Shown here one piece after another: positions 63,946 to 64,000 of a DNA stretch of 64,000 bases. How positions within the stretch are numbered: position 1 is the stretch's first letter; every line of letters starts with the position of its first letter. The stretch covers positions 1 through 64,000 of the forward strand of contig NZ_FNFH01000008.1 of assembly GCF_900100355.1 (NCBI RefSeq). The letters run 5' to 3'. The stretch comes from Microbulbifer yueqingensis (GTDB taxonomy: Bacteria > Pseudomonadota > Gammaproteobacteria > Pseudomonadales > Cellvibrionaceae). The translations under genes were made by a program, and so were the position numbers. Below the pieces are notes generated by a model that was not told the origin of the DNA, ran no database searches, and was given only the letters and a program-made list of their open reading frames with translations.

Positions 63946-64000
63946 GTTTATTCCATCCCTATTTTTTAGCCCGCCACTTTCGGGTCGACAGTTTCCTTTC

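Overview
The window is about 64 kb of a GC-rich gammaproteobacterial chromosome. Gene content and order point to a marine Cellvibrionales or Pseudomonadales-type organism, perhaps Microbulbifer or a relative; that placement is inference. The supporting blocks are metX-metW, proC-yggS next to pilT-pilU, an AlgZ/AlgR-type pair beside argH, cyaY-lptM-lysA-dapF-DUF484-xerC, and sutA-glnK-amtB.

Region by region. 1-2052 is an array of integron gene cassettes: four small genes on the minus strand, each followed by an attC recombination site, with no integron integrase in view. 2067-2144 holds a cluster of short palindromic repeats. 2145-32637 is almost all core chromosome: ubiD, an RNA-binding protein, rho, trxA, hemW, rdgB, metW/metX, a dynamin-like GTPase, yggT, proC, yggS, pilT, pilU, algR/algZ-like genes, argH, cyaY, lptM, lysA, dapF, a DUF484 gene, xerC, a DUF3604 gene, a SutA-like gene and a nitrogen operon (porin, P-II, ammonium transporter, P-II) with a candidate sigma-54/NtrC control region, then ubiK.

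33309-41414 is an AT-richer integrated element of about 8.1 kb. It splits the natural-transformation helicase gene comM a few codons before its Walker A motif and is bounded by an 11-of-12 bp direct repeat. It carries a large serine integrase at its right end, a second small serine recombinase, a HUH Rep-like protein, a secreted-type nuclease, and a cargo block of small unknown genes, a DUF4062 protein and a CoiA-like PD-(D/E)XK nuclease. That cargo is the best candidate here for an undescribed (possibly anti-phage) system.

42316-49338 returns to chromosome: a methyltransferase, a D-cysteine desulfhydrase-like enzyme, two acetyltransferases, a subclass B3-type metallo-beta-lactamase, yaiI, a DUF3565 gene, rep helicase and cytochrome c5. 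At 49566 there is a tRNA-Arg(CCG), followed by tandem repeats that each keep a piece of the tRNA 3' end plus a terminator-like hairpin. 50334-57296 encodes a 2320-residue exported protein made almost entirely of calcium-binding thrombospondin type-3-like repeats. Then come a poorly coding 1.1 kb gap, a Tat-exported PhoD-type phosphatase, a lipoprotein that fuses MORN repeats to a C13 (caspase-fold) peptidase, and a run of five small minus-strand genes, including DUF2199, that resembles an immunity-gene cluster.
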